Shown here: one piece after another, positions 9,260-18,121 of the stretch | Layout: every line of letters starts with the position of its first letter | How positions within the stretch are numbered: the stretch's first letter is position 1 | Assembly (NCBI RefSeq): GCF_000196795.1 | Contig: NC_014259.1 | Span: 3,100,001 to 3,164,000 of the forward strand | Source: Acinetobacter oleivorans DR1 | Lineage (GTDB): Bacteria > Pseudomonadota > Gammaproteobacteria > Pseudomonadales > Moraxellaceae | Direction of reading: 5' to 3' | DNA length: 64,000 nucleotides | Translations under genes and position numbers: made by a program | The notes under the pieces: generated by a model | What the model saw: the letters and a program-made list of their open reading frames with translations, nothing else | Database searches by the model: none | What the model was told of the DNA's origin: nothing

Positions 9260-10548
9260 GTCTTTTTTTTTGCAGGTAGGTCATGCTTTTCGAGCAAATC
9301 ATCAAAATCGTGATAGACATGAAGCTCACGATCTTTACCAGTTCTCGCATGATCTAATCGTTGTTCAGGATCCACTAAAACAAGAGTATGGCCATCATCA
9401 ATCAAACGATCTACGCCTTCTAAGAACATACGTTTACCCACATCGTGGATAAGTGAAATCTGGGTTAAATCAATGACGATTGTGCTTTGGTCAGTTGTCT
9501 CATCTTGTAAAATGCGCAACAACATTTCAGCTTCGGTAAATTTCAATACACCGCGAAGCACATATACACTTAATGAAGCATCTTTTCCTGTACGGTAATG
9601 GCTTTGTACAATCGTTTGTGCAGAAGGTGTACCTTCCATGAGATGTAATCCCATGTCACGGGATAACCGTTCTAAAATATCGATGCCTCGAATACTATGA
9701 CCATGCTCATCTAAACGAGGAGAAAAAGCAGCAATACTGACCTGACCTGGCAGCACACCTAAAATACCGCCTGCTACACCACTTTTAGCAGGAATACCAA
9801 CAGTCGACAACCAGTCACCCGCGGCATCATACATGCCACAGCTCATCATGACACTGAGCACTTGTCTAACGACAGATCGATTCAATAGGCGCTTTCCGGT
9901 TTTAGGGTCGACCCCACCGTTGGCAAGTACACTGCCCATACGTACCAAGTCTTTAACTGTAACCATGATCGCACATTGGCGAATGTAACCATTCACAATA
10001 TCGACAGGGTCAGTCTCTAAAATTCCGACAGTTCGCAACATATAACCGATCGAAAGATTACGGTAGGCAGTTTTGACTTCCGAATCATAGACAGACTCAT
10101 CAAAACTTAATTCACGCCCTGCAAGCTCGCTCATAAAACGGCGTAGAATTTCTGCGCTATGTAAACCATGCTTGACCTGAATCAAGGAATGTACAGTAAT
10201 TGCGCCAGAGTTAATCATCGGGTTTTTCGGACGTCCGTCTTTACCCAATGAAATTTCATTGAAGGCTTCCCCCGAAGGCTCTACCCCTACTTTCGCAAGT
10301 ACTGCATCAATGCCAAGCTGTTGTAAAACATAGGCATATACGAACGGTTTAGAAATCGATTGAATGGTGAATTCAACATCATCATCTCCAATCGAATAAA
10401 TTTCGCCATCTACCGTAGACATGGCCAAAGCTAATCGATCTGGATTTGCATTTGCTAACTCTGGAATATAGTCAGCTAGATGTCCGCTATTATCTACCTC
10501 ACAGGCTTCTATCACATTTGCCAAATAATCTGGGAGAGGGGTTTTCAT
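9226..10548 (-). CDS. glsA: Glutaminase A fused to a C-terminal STAS domain
   Basis: A 440-aa protein that should hydrolyse L-glutamine to glutamate and ammonia. The serine-beta-lactamase-like glutaminase domain covers about residues 1-310, with the S64-x-x-K67 catalytic pair in QSISK, plus INSGAI and a Ser/Gly-rich AKSGVAGG. Ordinary GlsA ends near 305-310 residues; here residues about 325-435 form a STAS (anti-sigma-factor antagonist-like) domain, with VIDLTQISLIHDVG as its core strand-helix. STAS fusions are known in part of this family but their role is unclear. The gene is convergent with araC and their 3' ends overlap by 34 bp. Confidence 0.92.
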   Translation of the reverse strand: MKTPLPDYLANVIEACEVDNSGHLADYIPELANANPDRLALAMSTVDGEIYSIGDDDVEFTIQSISKPFVYAYVLQQLGIDAVLAKVGVEPSGEAFNEISLGKDGRPKNPMINSGAITVHSLIQVKHGLHSAEILRRFMSELAGRELSFDESVYDSEVKTAYRNLSIGYMLRTVGILETDPVDIVNGYIRQCAIMVTVKDLVRMGSVLANGGVDPKTGKRLLNRSVVRQVLSVMMSCGMYDAAGDWLSTVGIPAKSGVAGGILGVLPGQVSIAAFSPRLDEHGHSIRGIDILERLSRDMGLHLMEGTPSAQTIVQSHYRTGKDASLSVYVLRGVLKFTEAEMLLRILQDETTDQSTIVIDLTQISLIHDVGKRMFLEGVDRLIDDGHTLVLVDPEQRLDHARTGKDRELHVYHDFDDLLEKHDLPAKKKTYSDIAELLNC

Positions 10549-10725
10549 GGTCAGTAACCTTAAATGAGGAGATTTACACTTTCGATCATTTTTTCAGCAC
10601 AACCTGCTGATAATATTAAAATTATAATTTTTTAGTGAAATAAAAATCACGATATAAGTATTGTAATTCCGATGGCTTATTTATTTCAAGCTCATTATAC
10701 GTTTTTAAAAACTTTAAATAGAAGA

Positions 10726-11208
10726 TTAGATTATTCTTTCTACAAATAGAACTCCATTTAAATGATCGACTTCATGTTGAACAATTCGAGCCGGAAAACC
10801 ATGGAAAACTGTTTCAACGGCTTCACCCTGAAGTGTTAAATATTTCACCTTAACCATTTCTGCACGTTCAACTTGTCCACGCTCATCTGGCACACTTAAG
10901 CAGCCTTCTTCACCCAAAAGCGTTTCATTTGAGAACTCTAAAATTTCAGGATTAACCATCACCACAGCATCCATTTCAGGTGCGTCGGGATAGCGTGGGT
11001 TCGGCCGAGAAGCCACAATAATGACGCGTTTAGAGATATAAACTTGCGGTGCGGCAATCCCTACTCCATTACGTTCAAGCATAGTTGCTTGCATAGCGGC
11101 AGCAAGCTGATAAAGCCAATCACTGTTTAACTCATTTGCCGAGACAGGAGCCGCAATCAGTTTTAAGATATCTTCACCACGCTTTGCGACTGGTAAAACT
11201 ACACTCAT
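10726..11208 (-). CDS. def: Peptide deformylase
   Basis: A 160-aa metalloenzyme that removes the N-formyl group from nascent proteins. All three family motifs are intact: GVGIAAPQ (48-55), EGCLS (101-105, Cys metal ligand) and HEVDH (H145, E146, H149). The gene is not next to fmt, the usual housekeeping arrangement, so this may be a second def copy. It is flanked by the glutaminase gene (same strand, 177 nt downstream) and a divergent MFS gene. The C-terminus is short after the HExDH helix, which matches type I enzymes with a reduced tail. Confidence 0.93.
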   Translation of the reverse strand: MSVVLPVAKRGEDILKLIAAPVSANELNSDWLYQLAAAMQATMLERNGVGIAAPQVYISKRVIIVASRPNPRYPDAPEMDAVVMVNPEILEFSNETLLGEEGCLSVPDERGQVERAEMVKVKYLTLQGEAVETVFHGFPARIVQHEVDHLNGVLFVERII

Positions 11209-11442
11209 TCTTTGAATCTCTCATTAAACTGGCTATGACAAGTTTTATTGTGTCGCTGAACAGCTCAAAAGAAAAGTCATTCCTACATCTGTTTTTGTTT
11301 CATCTAATGCGTTTTTTGTTTTAAAGCTTTTTTATTTGAGTGATGAAAATCTACACCTCTTCATAGAACAAATTTCCTCCATTTACTTTTACTTCACTTT
11401 TCCATTAATATCCAAACTTCAATTACAACAATTAAGTAAAAA

Positions 11443-12741
11443 ATGGATCAGGACTTAACTTTGCAGGATGCGAACTATCTTAATAAAGAAGATAAACGAA
11501 CTCTTGCCCTTTCTTCATTGGGCGGTGCTTTAGAGTTTTACGATTTCGTGATTTATGTGTTTTACGCCAAAATCATTTCTGACCTCTTTTTCCCCAGCAC
11601 ACTCAGCCCATTTTGGGCCATGCTTAACACTTACGGTATTTTTGCAGCAGGTTACTTTTTTAGGCCATTAGGCGGAGTTGTTATGGCCCATTTTGGTGAC
11701 TTAGTCGGGCGTAAAAAACTGTTTTCACTTTCTATTTTGCTAATGGCGCTACCTACTCTGTTTATCGGGATATTGCCGACCTTTGAAAATATTGGGTATT
11801 TAGCCCCCCTACTTTTACTACTTATGCGTGTAGTGCAAGGGATTGCGATTGGGGGTGAAATTCCAGCTGCATGGACCTTTGTGTCAGAACATGTACCCGA
11901 AAGAAAAATTGGACTGGCAAATGGTTTACTAACTGCCGGACTGTCTTTAGGAATTTTACTAGGCGCGCTGATGTCTTTATGGATTTCACTGAATTTTAGT
12001 GAAGGACAGATTCACGACTGGGCATGGCGTATTCCTTTCATTGCAGGTGGTATTTTTGGTCTAGTCGCACTTTATTTACGGACTTATTTAAAAGAAACTC
12101 CAGTGTTTAAAGCCATGCAGGCACGTAAAGAAATTTCAAAAGAAATGCCTGTAAAACAAGTATTAAAAACGCATAAAACAGCCGTTGCAATTGGCATGTT
12201 ATTTACGTGGTTTTTAACGGGCTGCGTGGTGGTAGTGATTTTAGCCATGCCAAATTTATTGATTGGTTCATTTGGCTTTGAACGCGCACAGACTTTTGAA
12301 ATGCAAAGTGCCGCCATTGTCATGCAAATGGTCGGCTGTATTTTGGCAGGCTATTTTGCTGACCGTTTTGGCTGTGGCAAAGTCATGATGGTCGGTGCGC
12401 TTGCCGTTGCACTTACAGCAGCAGTTTTTTATAACAGTTTAGGACATGCCGCCCATTCAACCATTTTTGGCTTATATATGTTGTTGGGTCTATGCTCTGG
12501 TACTGTTGGCATGGTGTCGAGCAGTATGGTCAAAATGTTTCCCGCGCCTGTGCGTTTCTCGGGCATTTCATTTTCTTATAATTTGTCTTATGCGATTGTT
12601 GGTGGTATGACACTGCCTTTAGTGCATTGGCTCAGTCAATATAGTGATATTGGTGCGATGTATTATATTTTCGCGCTAACAATTTTAGCCTTTGTGACTG
12701 CTTTTGTATTTTGGAATAAGTTTGAAAAAAACAGATATTAA
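11443..12741 (+). CDS. MFS transporter, metabolite:H+ symporter (MHS) type
   Basis: A 432-aa twelve-helix carrier. GALEFYDFVIYVFYA in helix 1 and FFRPLGGVVMAHFGDLVGRK across helices 2-3 are signatures of the MHS branch, which includes proline/betaine, citrate, shikimate and alpha-ketoglutarate carriers. The start at 11443 has only a weak upstream ribosome site. It is convergent with the porin gene through a shared terminator, and may be the inner-membrane partner of that porin, though this is inference. Specificity is unknown. Confidence 0.87.
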   Translation: MDQDLTLQDANYLNKEDKRTLALSSLGGALEFYDFVIYVFYAKIISDLFFPSTLSPFWAMLNTYGIFAAGYFFRPLGGVVMAHFGDLVGRKKLFSLSILLMALPTLFIGILPTFENIGYLAPLLLLLMRVVQGIAIGGEIPAAWTFVSEHVPERKIGLANGLLTAGLSLGILLGALMSLWISLNFSEGQIHDWAWRIPFIAGGIFGLVALYLRTYLKETPVFKAMQARKEISKEMPVKQVLKTHKTAVAIGMLFTWFLTGCVVVVILAMPNLLIGSFGFERAQTFEMQSAAIVMQMVGCILAGYFADRFGCGKVMMVGALAVALTAAVFYNSLGHAAHSTIFGLYMLLGLCSGTVGMVSSSMVKMFPAPVRFSGISFSYNLSYAIVGGMTLPLVHWLSQYSDIGAMYYIFALTILAFVTAFVFWNKFEKNRY

Positions 12742-12760
12742 AAGCTTTAAATTATTAAAT

Positions 12761-12790
12761 AAAAAACCACGCCGATTGCGTGGTTTTTTA
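12761..12790. terminator. Bidirectional Rho-independent terminator
   Basis: Perfect repeat AAAAAACCACGC / GCGTGGTTTTTT around a CGATT loop, between the convergent MHS carrier and porin genes. Confidence 0.9.
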
Positions 12791-12802
12791 TTGCTGCTTA
12801 GT

Positions 12803-13999
12803 TTAGAAAGTAAAGCCGATATTAAAGTTAATACGGTATAACCATTTATCGCTGTTTGGCGAGGTTGCAGAGGTATAACCTGTTGAGTTGGTTGCCCCCC
12901 CAATAATGTTGGAGTTTTTACCCCACGTATAATCCGCCCAAACCATAAATGGTGAAGCAATAAACATCATACCTGTGGTGTTCATTTGCGAGTCGGACCA
13001 ATCATCACGTTTTTTATCAAGGTAACTATAGTCATTATAAAACTTAATGGCTTTTAGCTTACCCATATTGGTGACAGGCAAAGTATAGGCAAGATTTAAA
13101 CTGGCAATCGTCCCTTCCGAAGCAATGAAATAAGCAGGTGTAAGTCCATTCGCCCCCATTAAAGTCATATCACTATTTACACCATCTGGATTTTTAGCAT
13201 CGTATTGATAATGAATGACCGAGCTTTGTAAATTAAAGCGTTTGTAGTTGTTTTCGGTGTGCAAACCGACTGCATAATATTTGCCGTCTTTGTCGGTAAT
13301 ATCATTATGTAGCTGAGCAATTGCACCCGATACACCGAACTCTTGCTTACCGAAATCAGTTTCTAACTTGCGAACAATGCGGGTATTCACCTGATTGCGT
13401 TTTTCATTTTGATAGGCTTTTTGAGATGGAAATGCATTTCCTGCCAAGTCATCATAAGTTGCACTTTCAGGTGAATAACGCAAATTCGTCTCTAACATTT
13501 GCGGGTAATACCCGAGTTTTAAATCCCAGTCTTTGTCGTGATAATTCCAGTTAATCCCCGGTGCAATATTGTTGCCATAACCTAAAAAGAATGGAATGTG
13601 ATAGGTCCAGCCATTTTGCGGATAAGGATAAATCGTAAAAGGCTTATAAACCAAACCTGCTTCAATGCTGTTATTCGCATCTAGGTTATAGCCGACATAT
13701 GCTTTTTCAATGGACGTTTTCTGTTGGTCTTGAAACATATAGCTGGCATTGATATAGGCATCATCAAATTTACCTTTGAGATCAACCCTGAAAATATCAA
13801 AATGGAGCTTACCAAAACCACGGTTCGGTCCTTCCCAATCTTCATAGCGCTGATTTAACCGAACCACCCCACCTAACTTTAATGAGTCGGTGCCATCATC
13901 ACTTTTCCATTCAAGCAATGAATCTTTTGCAAATGCATTGACGCTTACCCCCAGCGTAAGCGGTGCAATGAATGCCATGATCAATGAAGTCTTTTTCAT
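12803..13999 (-). CDS. Outer-membrane porin, OprP/OprO-like beta-barrel
   Basis: A 398-aa protein with a clear signal peptide (cleavage after NAFA, about residue 24), alternating amphipathic strands throughout and a C-terminal Phe (NIGFTF), the outer-membrane assembly signal. The overall layout, beginning with KLGGVVRLNQRYEDW, resembles phosphate-selective-porin-like proteins found beside catabolic operons. It follows the ThDP-enzyme gene by 155 nt on the same strand, so it may be the distal gene of the Rieske operon or have its own promoter. A substrate-uptake role for that pathway is inferred. A hairpin sits 18 nt before the start codon. Confidence 0.85.
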   Translation of the reverse strand: MKKTSLIMAFIAPLTLGVSVNAFAKDSLLEWKSDDGTDSLKLGGVVRLNQRYEDWEGPNRGFGKLHFDIFRVDLKGKFDDAYINASYMFQDQQKTSIEKAYVGYNLDANNSIEAGLVYKPFTIYPYPQNGWTYHIPFFLGYGNNIAPGINWNYHDKDWDLKLGYYPQMLETNLRYSPESATYDDLAGNAFPSQKAYQNEKRNQVNTRIVRKLETDFGKQEFGVSGAIAQLHNDITDKDGKYYAVGLHTENNYKRFNLQSSVIHYQYDAKNPDGVNSDMTLMGANGLTPAYFIASEGTIASLNLAYTLPVTNMGKLKAIKFYNDYSYLDKKRDDWSDSQMNTTGMMFIASPFMVWADYTWGKNSNIIGGATNSTGYTSATSPNSDKWLYRINFNIGFTF

Positions 14000-14016
14000 C
14001 TCTACATCCTTGATTG

Positions 14017-14039
14017 AGTTCCAGCGTCCTGCTGGAACT
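14017..14039. other. Hairpin in the porin leader
   Basis: Perfect 9-bp stem AGTTCCAGC / GCTGGAACT with a 5-nt loop. On the minus strand it ends about 17 nt before the porin start, directly upstream of an AAGGATG ribosome site. It is followed by T-rich sequence only on the plus strand. It could influence porin mRNA stability or translation, or end transcripts entering from the other side. Confidence 0.5.
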
Positions 14040-14154
14040 TTATTTGTTTTACCTGTAAAACTTCGTTTTTATTGTTTTTTAGACAAAAAAATTTATCTAA
14101 AAAAAGGATGGCTTAGCAGCTCCCATCGCATATGTACTAAACCATCCAAACTGG

Positions 14155-15795
14155 TTAATACAGTTTCTTTTGCGGTGGACCCGCGAAGTTTAATGGTCCA
14201 ATCGAGTTCATATCGAGCTCAATCACGGTTGGTCCTGCAAAAGCAATAGCCTCTTGAATAACCGTTTTAAACTCATCTGCGCTACCCACTTTCCAGCTCT
14301 TCACACCCATTGATTCGCCAAGGAGTTTGTAGTCAGGTGTATGCAATTCATTGAAATACTGGCGACCACCAAAGTAGTTATTTTGAATGCCACGCATTAC
14401 GCCATAACCACCGTCATTCATAATCATTAAGACCATGTTGGTGTTTTCTTGCACCATAGTTGCAATTTCACCAATGCCCAGCATTAAGCCACCATCACCG
14501 ACTAGACCAATCACTTTTTTGTCAGGGTTAGCAACCGAAGCACCGATTGCAGTTGCAAGGCCTAAACCAATTGCACCCGCGAGTGAGTGAATGTTTTGAT
14601 TTGGTGCTTGTACAGGGAATAAACGACTGCCCCATGTGCTACCTGACATGGTGATGTCACGTACAAAAATGCCGTCTTGAGGTAAAGCTGCACGCAAGTG
14701 ATCACAAATTAAAGCGTACTGATCGATTTGCTTACGCAGTGCATCAATTGCAGCCTGTTTTGCTGCCACTACAGCAGCATCGTAATTGGCATCAACTTTT
14801 GAAGTTCCTTGAAGCTGCTCTAACACACGTGTTAAGACATCTTTGGCATCACCACAAATGAAGTTTCGGATTTTGTAATTACGTTGCTGAGCCACTGGAT
14901 TTGCATCAACCTGAATAATATTTTCAGGGAATTCAACCGAATAAGTTTTTGTTTCATTACTACGTAAACGTGAACCCATCACAACCATTAAGTCAGCATC
15001 TTTTAATAACTGCTCAACACCTGCTGAGTTATGGAAAGCACCTAAACTACGTGGATGATCATCTGCCAAAACACCGCGGCCGTGCGTAGACGACACTACT
15101 GGAATACCTAAATCTGCAATGGCTTTAACTTCGGCAACGCTATTTAAAGTTCCACCGCCAATCCAGAAAATCGGACGTTTTGCTTTTTTGATTTCACTGA
15201 CAAGAAGATCAATTTCAGCTTGCTCTGCCTGTGGCAACTCAAGTGCTTTCACTGGACCAAGATTAAGTGGCAAATCGATTTCTGCTGCTTGTACATCAAT
15301 TGGTAACTCTACACTTACTGGTCCCATTGGAACCGTGGTTGCTACACGGATTGCTTCACGTATCACACCAACTGCATTGTCTGGACTGGTAATACGGAAC
15401 GCTGCTTTGCTTGATGCACGTAAGAATGTAAGTTGGTCTTTGGTTTCATGGATGAAGCTTGCATCACGGTCGAGATATTCACGCTCAACTTGACCAGTTA
15501 AATGCAATACAGGACTACCAGCATTCATTGCTTCTATCAATGAACCTACCGCATTACCTGCACCAGCGCCTGTACTGGTCAACGCTACACCTAAGCCTTT
15601 AAAGCGTGAGTGTGCATCTGCCATAGTAACCGCACCCGCTTCACCACGTGCTGCAACAAAGCGCATTTTTTCACGGCGCCCTACTGCATCGGCAATAGGT
15701 AAATTGTGGATGGAAATAACACCATAAATACTATCAACTTGGTGCGCTTCTAAAACTCTTGCGATTGCTTCGCCTACATTTACACGTTCAGTCAT
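14155..15795 (-). CDS. Thiamine-diphosphate enzyme, acetolactate synthase/benzoylformate decarboxylase-like
   Basis: A 546-aa ThDP enzyme with the three-domain acetolactate-synthase fold. The activating Glu is in AARGEAGA (about residue 51), and the pyrophosphate/Mg motif is GDGGLMLG...NDGGYG (about 433-465). The FAD-binding and quaternary features of true acetolactate synthases are not evident, and the gene lies in a catabolic operon next to an aldehyde dehydrogenase. A 2-oxoacid decarboxylase or lyase role giving an aldehyde for that dehydrogenase is the most sensible reading, but it is inferred. It is the last of thirteen tightly spaced genes. Confidence 0.85.
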   Translation of the reverse strand: MTERVNVGEAIARVLEAHQVDSIYGVISIHNLPIADAVGRREKMRFVAARGEAGAVTMADAHSRFKGLGVALTSTGAGAGNAVGSLIEAMNAGSPVLHLTGQVEREYLDRDASFIHETKDQLTFLRASSKAAFRITSPDNAVGVIREAIRVATTVPMGPVSVELPIDVQAAEIDLPLNLGPVKALELPQAEQAEIDLLVSEIKKAKRPIFWIGGGTLNSVAEVKAIADLGIPVVSSTHGRGVLADDHPRSLGAFHNSAGVEQLLKDADLMVVMGSRLRSNETKTYSVEFPENIIQVDANPVAQQRNYKIRNFICGDAKDVLTRVLEQLQGTSKVDANYDAAVVAAKQAAIDALRKQIDQYALICDHLRAALPQDGIFVRDITMSGSTWGSRLFPVQAPNQNIHSLAGAIGLGLATAIGASVANPDKKVIGLVGDGGLMLGIGEIATMVQENTNMVLMIMNDGGYGVMRGIQNNYFGGRQYFNELHTPDYKLLGESMGVKSWKVGSADEFKTVIQEAIAFAGPTVIELDMNSIGPLNFAGPPQKKLY

Positions 15796-15834
15796 GTCTG
15801 TTCCTCAAAATTTGTTTTTCAGTCCTTGAATTTA

Positions 15835-17301
15835 TTAATCGCACCAAGGGTTAGGCTGTTCATTCAGCCCCATATAAATACTCTTTTGTTGCATGTACGA
15901 TAAAATGCCCAAACGGCCTTTTTCGCGCCCGATTCCACTATCTTTAAAGCCACCAAACGGCGCACTAATCGAGAATTTTTTGTAGGTATTAATCCATACC
16001 GTTCCAACCTCTAACGCACGTGCGATGCGCCAAGCTTTGCGATAGCTTTCAGTCCAGATGCCTGCGGCAAGGCCAAAACAACTGTCATTGGCTTGGGAAA
16101 TTAAATCTTGCTCGTTGTCATATTTCATAACCACTAAAACAGGGCCAAAAATTTCTTCCTGACAGGTTTGAGCACTGTTATTTAAGCCCGTAATAATGGT
16201 CGGTAAGTAATAACTTCCTTTGGCATAGTCACCAGTGGTAAGCGCTTCACCACCAATCAGAACCTGACCACCTTCGCTTTTAGCAAGCTGCACATAGCGG
16301 TCAACTGACTGCAAATGTTTGTCATTGACCAGTGGCCCTAAATGCACACCAGCCTGTTCCGGATGGCCCACACGTAAGCCTTTGGTAATTTCAACCAAAC
16401 GCGTTAAAAACTGATCGTAAAGACTGCTATGAATAAACAAGCGAGAACCTGCGATACACGCTTGGCCTGCTGAGCTAAAAATACCGTACGCAACACCTTT
16501 AGCAGCAAGTTCTACATCAGCATCTGGTAAAACGATGGTTGGTGACTTTCCACCTAACTCAAGCGAAGTGGTAATGAGTTTATCTGCGGCAATGTGTGCC
16601 AAATGACGACCCGTGGTTGTTCCACCTGTAAAAGAGATTTTGCGAACCAATGGATGTTGAGCAATTGCGTCACCAATCACAGAACCGCGACCAACTAACA
16701 CACTGAGTAAGCCTTTTGGTAAGCCAGCTTCTTCAAAAATCTTGGCAAGCTCTAAAGCAATCAGTGAAGTTGCTTCTGCTGGTTTTAAAACCACGGCATT
16801 TCCTGCTGCCAAAGCTGGAGCAAGCTTTTGAACTTCACTCGCAATTGGAGAGTTCCAAGGGGTAATGGCTGCCACAACACCTACAGGTTCATGCACGCTC
16901 ATGGTCATAAAGTCTGGAGCACGTTGAGTGGTGAGCTCATCGTTCAATGTTTCACATGCCGCAGCAACATAACGTGCAGTTGCCGCCGCGCTCATCACCA
17001 AGCCACGAGTTTCGGTTAAAGGCTTACCATTATCACGTGTTTGTAATTTCGCTAACTCATCTACACGTGCTTCAATAATGTCTGCAACTTTGTAGAGAAT
17101 ACGTGCGCGCTCATGCGGCAAGCTGTTTCTCCAGCTTGGTTGACGCCAAGCCTGATCTGCTTTCTCAATTGCTTCATTTACATCTTCAAGCGTTGCTGTT
17201 GAAAGCTCAGCGTTTACCGACTGATCTGCCGGAAACAGGCTTTGAATGACTGCACCACGGCCTAATCGCCATTCACCTGCAATATAAATTTCCTTTGCCA
17301 T
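15835..17301 (-). CDS. NAD(P)-dependent aldehyde dehydrogenase
   Basis: About 488 aa, full length for the ALDH superfamily. The nucleotide motif is FTGGTTTG, the general base is Glu in LELGGKSP (about 248) and the nucleophile is Cys in GQACIAG (about 282). The ATG at 17301 is preceded by AAGGA with 7-nt spacing, better than the in-frame TTG at 17307. It lies between the aspartate-dehydrogenase-like gene (13 nt) and the ThDP enzyme (39 nt). It should oxidise an aldehyde intermediate of the Rieske pathway to the acid. Substrate not known. Confidence 0.92.
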   Translation of the reverse strand: MAKEIYIAGEWRLGRGAVIQSLFPADQSVNAELSTATLEDVNEAIEKADQAWRQPSWRNSLPHERARILYKVADIIEARVDELAKLQTRDNGKPLTETRGLVMSAAATARYVAAACETLNDELTTQRAPDFMTMSVHEPVGVVAAITPWNSPIASEVQKLAPALAAGNAVVLKPAEATSLIALELAKIFEEAGLPKGLLSVLVGRGSVIGDAIAQHPLVRKISFTGGTTTGRHLAHIAADKLITTSLELGGKSPTIVLPDADVELAAKGVAYGIFSSAGQACIAGSRLFIHSSLYDQFLTRLVEITKGLRVGHPEQAGVHLGPLVNDKHLQSVDRYVQLAKSEGGQVLIGGEALTTGDYAKGSYYLPTIITGLNNSAQTCQEEIFGPVLVVMKYDNEQDLISQANDSCFGLAAGIWTESYRKAWRIARALEVGTVWINTYKKFSISAPFGGFKDSGIGREKGRLGILSYMQQKSIYMGLNEQPNPWCD

Positions 17302-17314
17302 GATCAAATCCTTC

Positions 17315-18106
17315 TTAAATCTGTATTGCTTCTACACTGTTGCGACAAGCACGAATCACGCTAAGCGCAGCCAAAGTTGATGTTTTTGGGTTACTTGCTA
17401 ACGGCACGCCCACCAGTTCAATGGTCATTTGCCCAAAGCCACCTTCTGCCACAATGGTGTGTTTATTTTTGTTGATGGTTGGATCAACAGTTAACTCAAC
17501 CATGGTTTCATCCATACCAAGCCCTGCAAGTGCAATGGTTGCTGCAACGTTGGCATTGGCTGGAAATTTGGTCGCAGCTTCACGGGCAGTTCCTGTGAAA
17601 AAAACTGTAGCCTCAGCAACATGATCTAAATCGACCAATTGCTCTGCATAACTACCCTTCCAGCTTTTTGGACTCTTACAGCCTTTGTAAGTGACTTTTT
17701 GCAAACCACCTTCTTTGGCCGCAGAAATACCGTCAATGCCTGCGATAGCCCCTGCCAGTAAATGCAGATGGGCATCATTTTTTTCAGCAGTTTGCTTAAG
17801 CTGAATCAAAAACTCGTTATCAGCCAAAGTACCCACCGAAATCAGACCAATGGTCCAGCCTTTCGCTAAAACTTTTTGAGCATGCTCTTTCACGGCTGCT
17901 TGACCTGCCACCTCAATAACATAGTCAGGCTCACCATCACATTGCTCAATATCTGAAATCACCTGAATCTCGGAAGACACTTGTGACTGCACTTTTTCAA
18001 TACTGCGAGATGGCACGACAATCCATTTGAGTTGCAGATCTTGAGGCAAGTGGGCATACACTTCTGCCGCCATTGCGCCAAAACCAATCATCATCAACTT
18101 TTTCAT
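17315..18106 (-). CDS. L-aspartate dehydrogenase-like protein (NadX family)
   Basis: A 263-aa protein with an N-terminal Rossmann fold (MIGFGAMAAEVY, residues 6-17) and a C-terminal aspartate-dehydrogenase domain (VAATIALAGLGMDETMVEL near 208-226). Canonical members convert aspartate to iminoaspartate for NAD synthesis or run in reverse. Here it is embedded between an SDR and an aldehyde dehydrogenase of a catabolic operon, with 13-15 nt spacing, not with nadA or nadC. It may handle an amino- or oxo-acid intermediate of that pathway; this is inference. Confidence 0.85.
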   Translation of the reverse strand: MKKLMMIGFGAMAAEVYAHLPQDLQLKWIVVPSRSIEKVQSQVSSEIQVISDIEQCDGEPDYVIEVAGQAAVKEHAQKVLAKGWTIGLISVGTLADNEFLIQLKQTAEKNDAHLHLLAGAIAGIDGISAAKEGGLQKVTYKGCKSPKSWKGSYAEQLVDLDHVAEATVFFTGTAREAATKFPANANVAATIALAGLGMDETMVELTVDPTINKNKHTIVAEGGFGQMTIELVGVPLASNPKTSTLAALSVIRACRNSVEAIQI

Positions 18107-18121
18107 GACAGCACCTAATAT

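Noticed and set aside
14155..15795. True biosynthetic acetolactate synthase (IlvB)
   Set aside because: No small regulatory subunit gene or isoleucine/valine genes are adjacent, and the gene is the last of a catabolic operon beside an aldehyde dehydrogenase.
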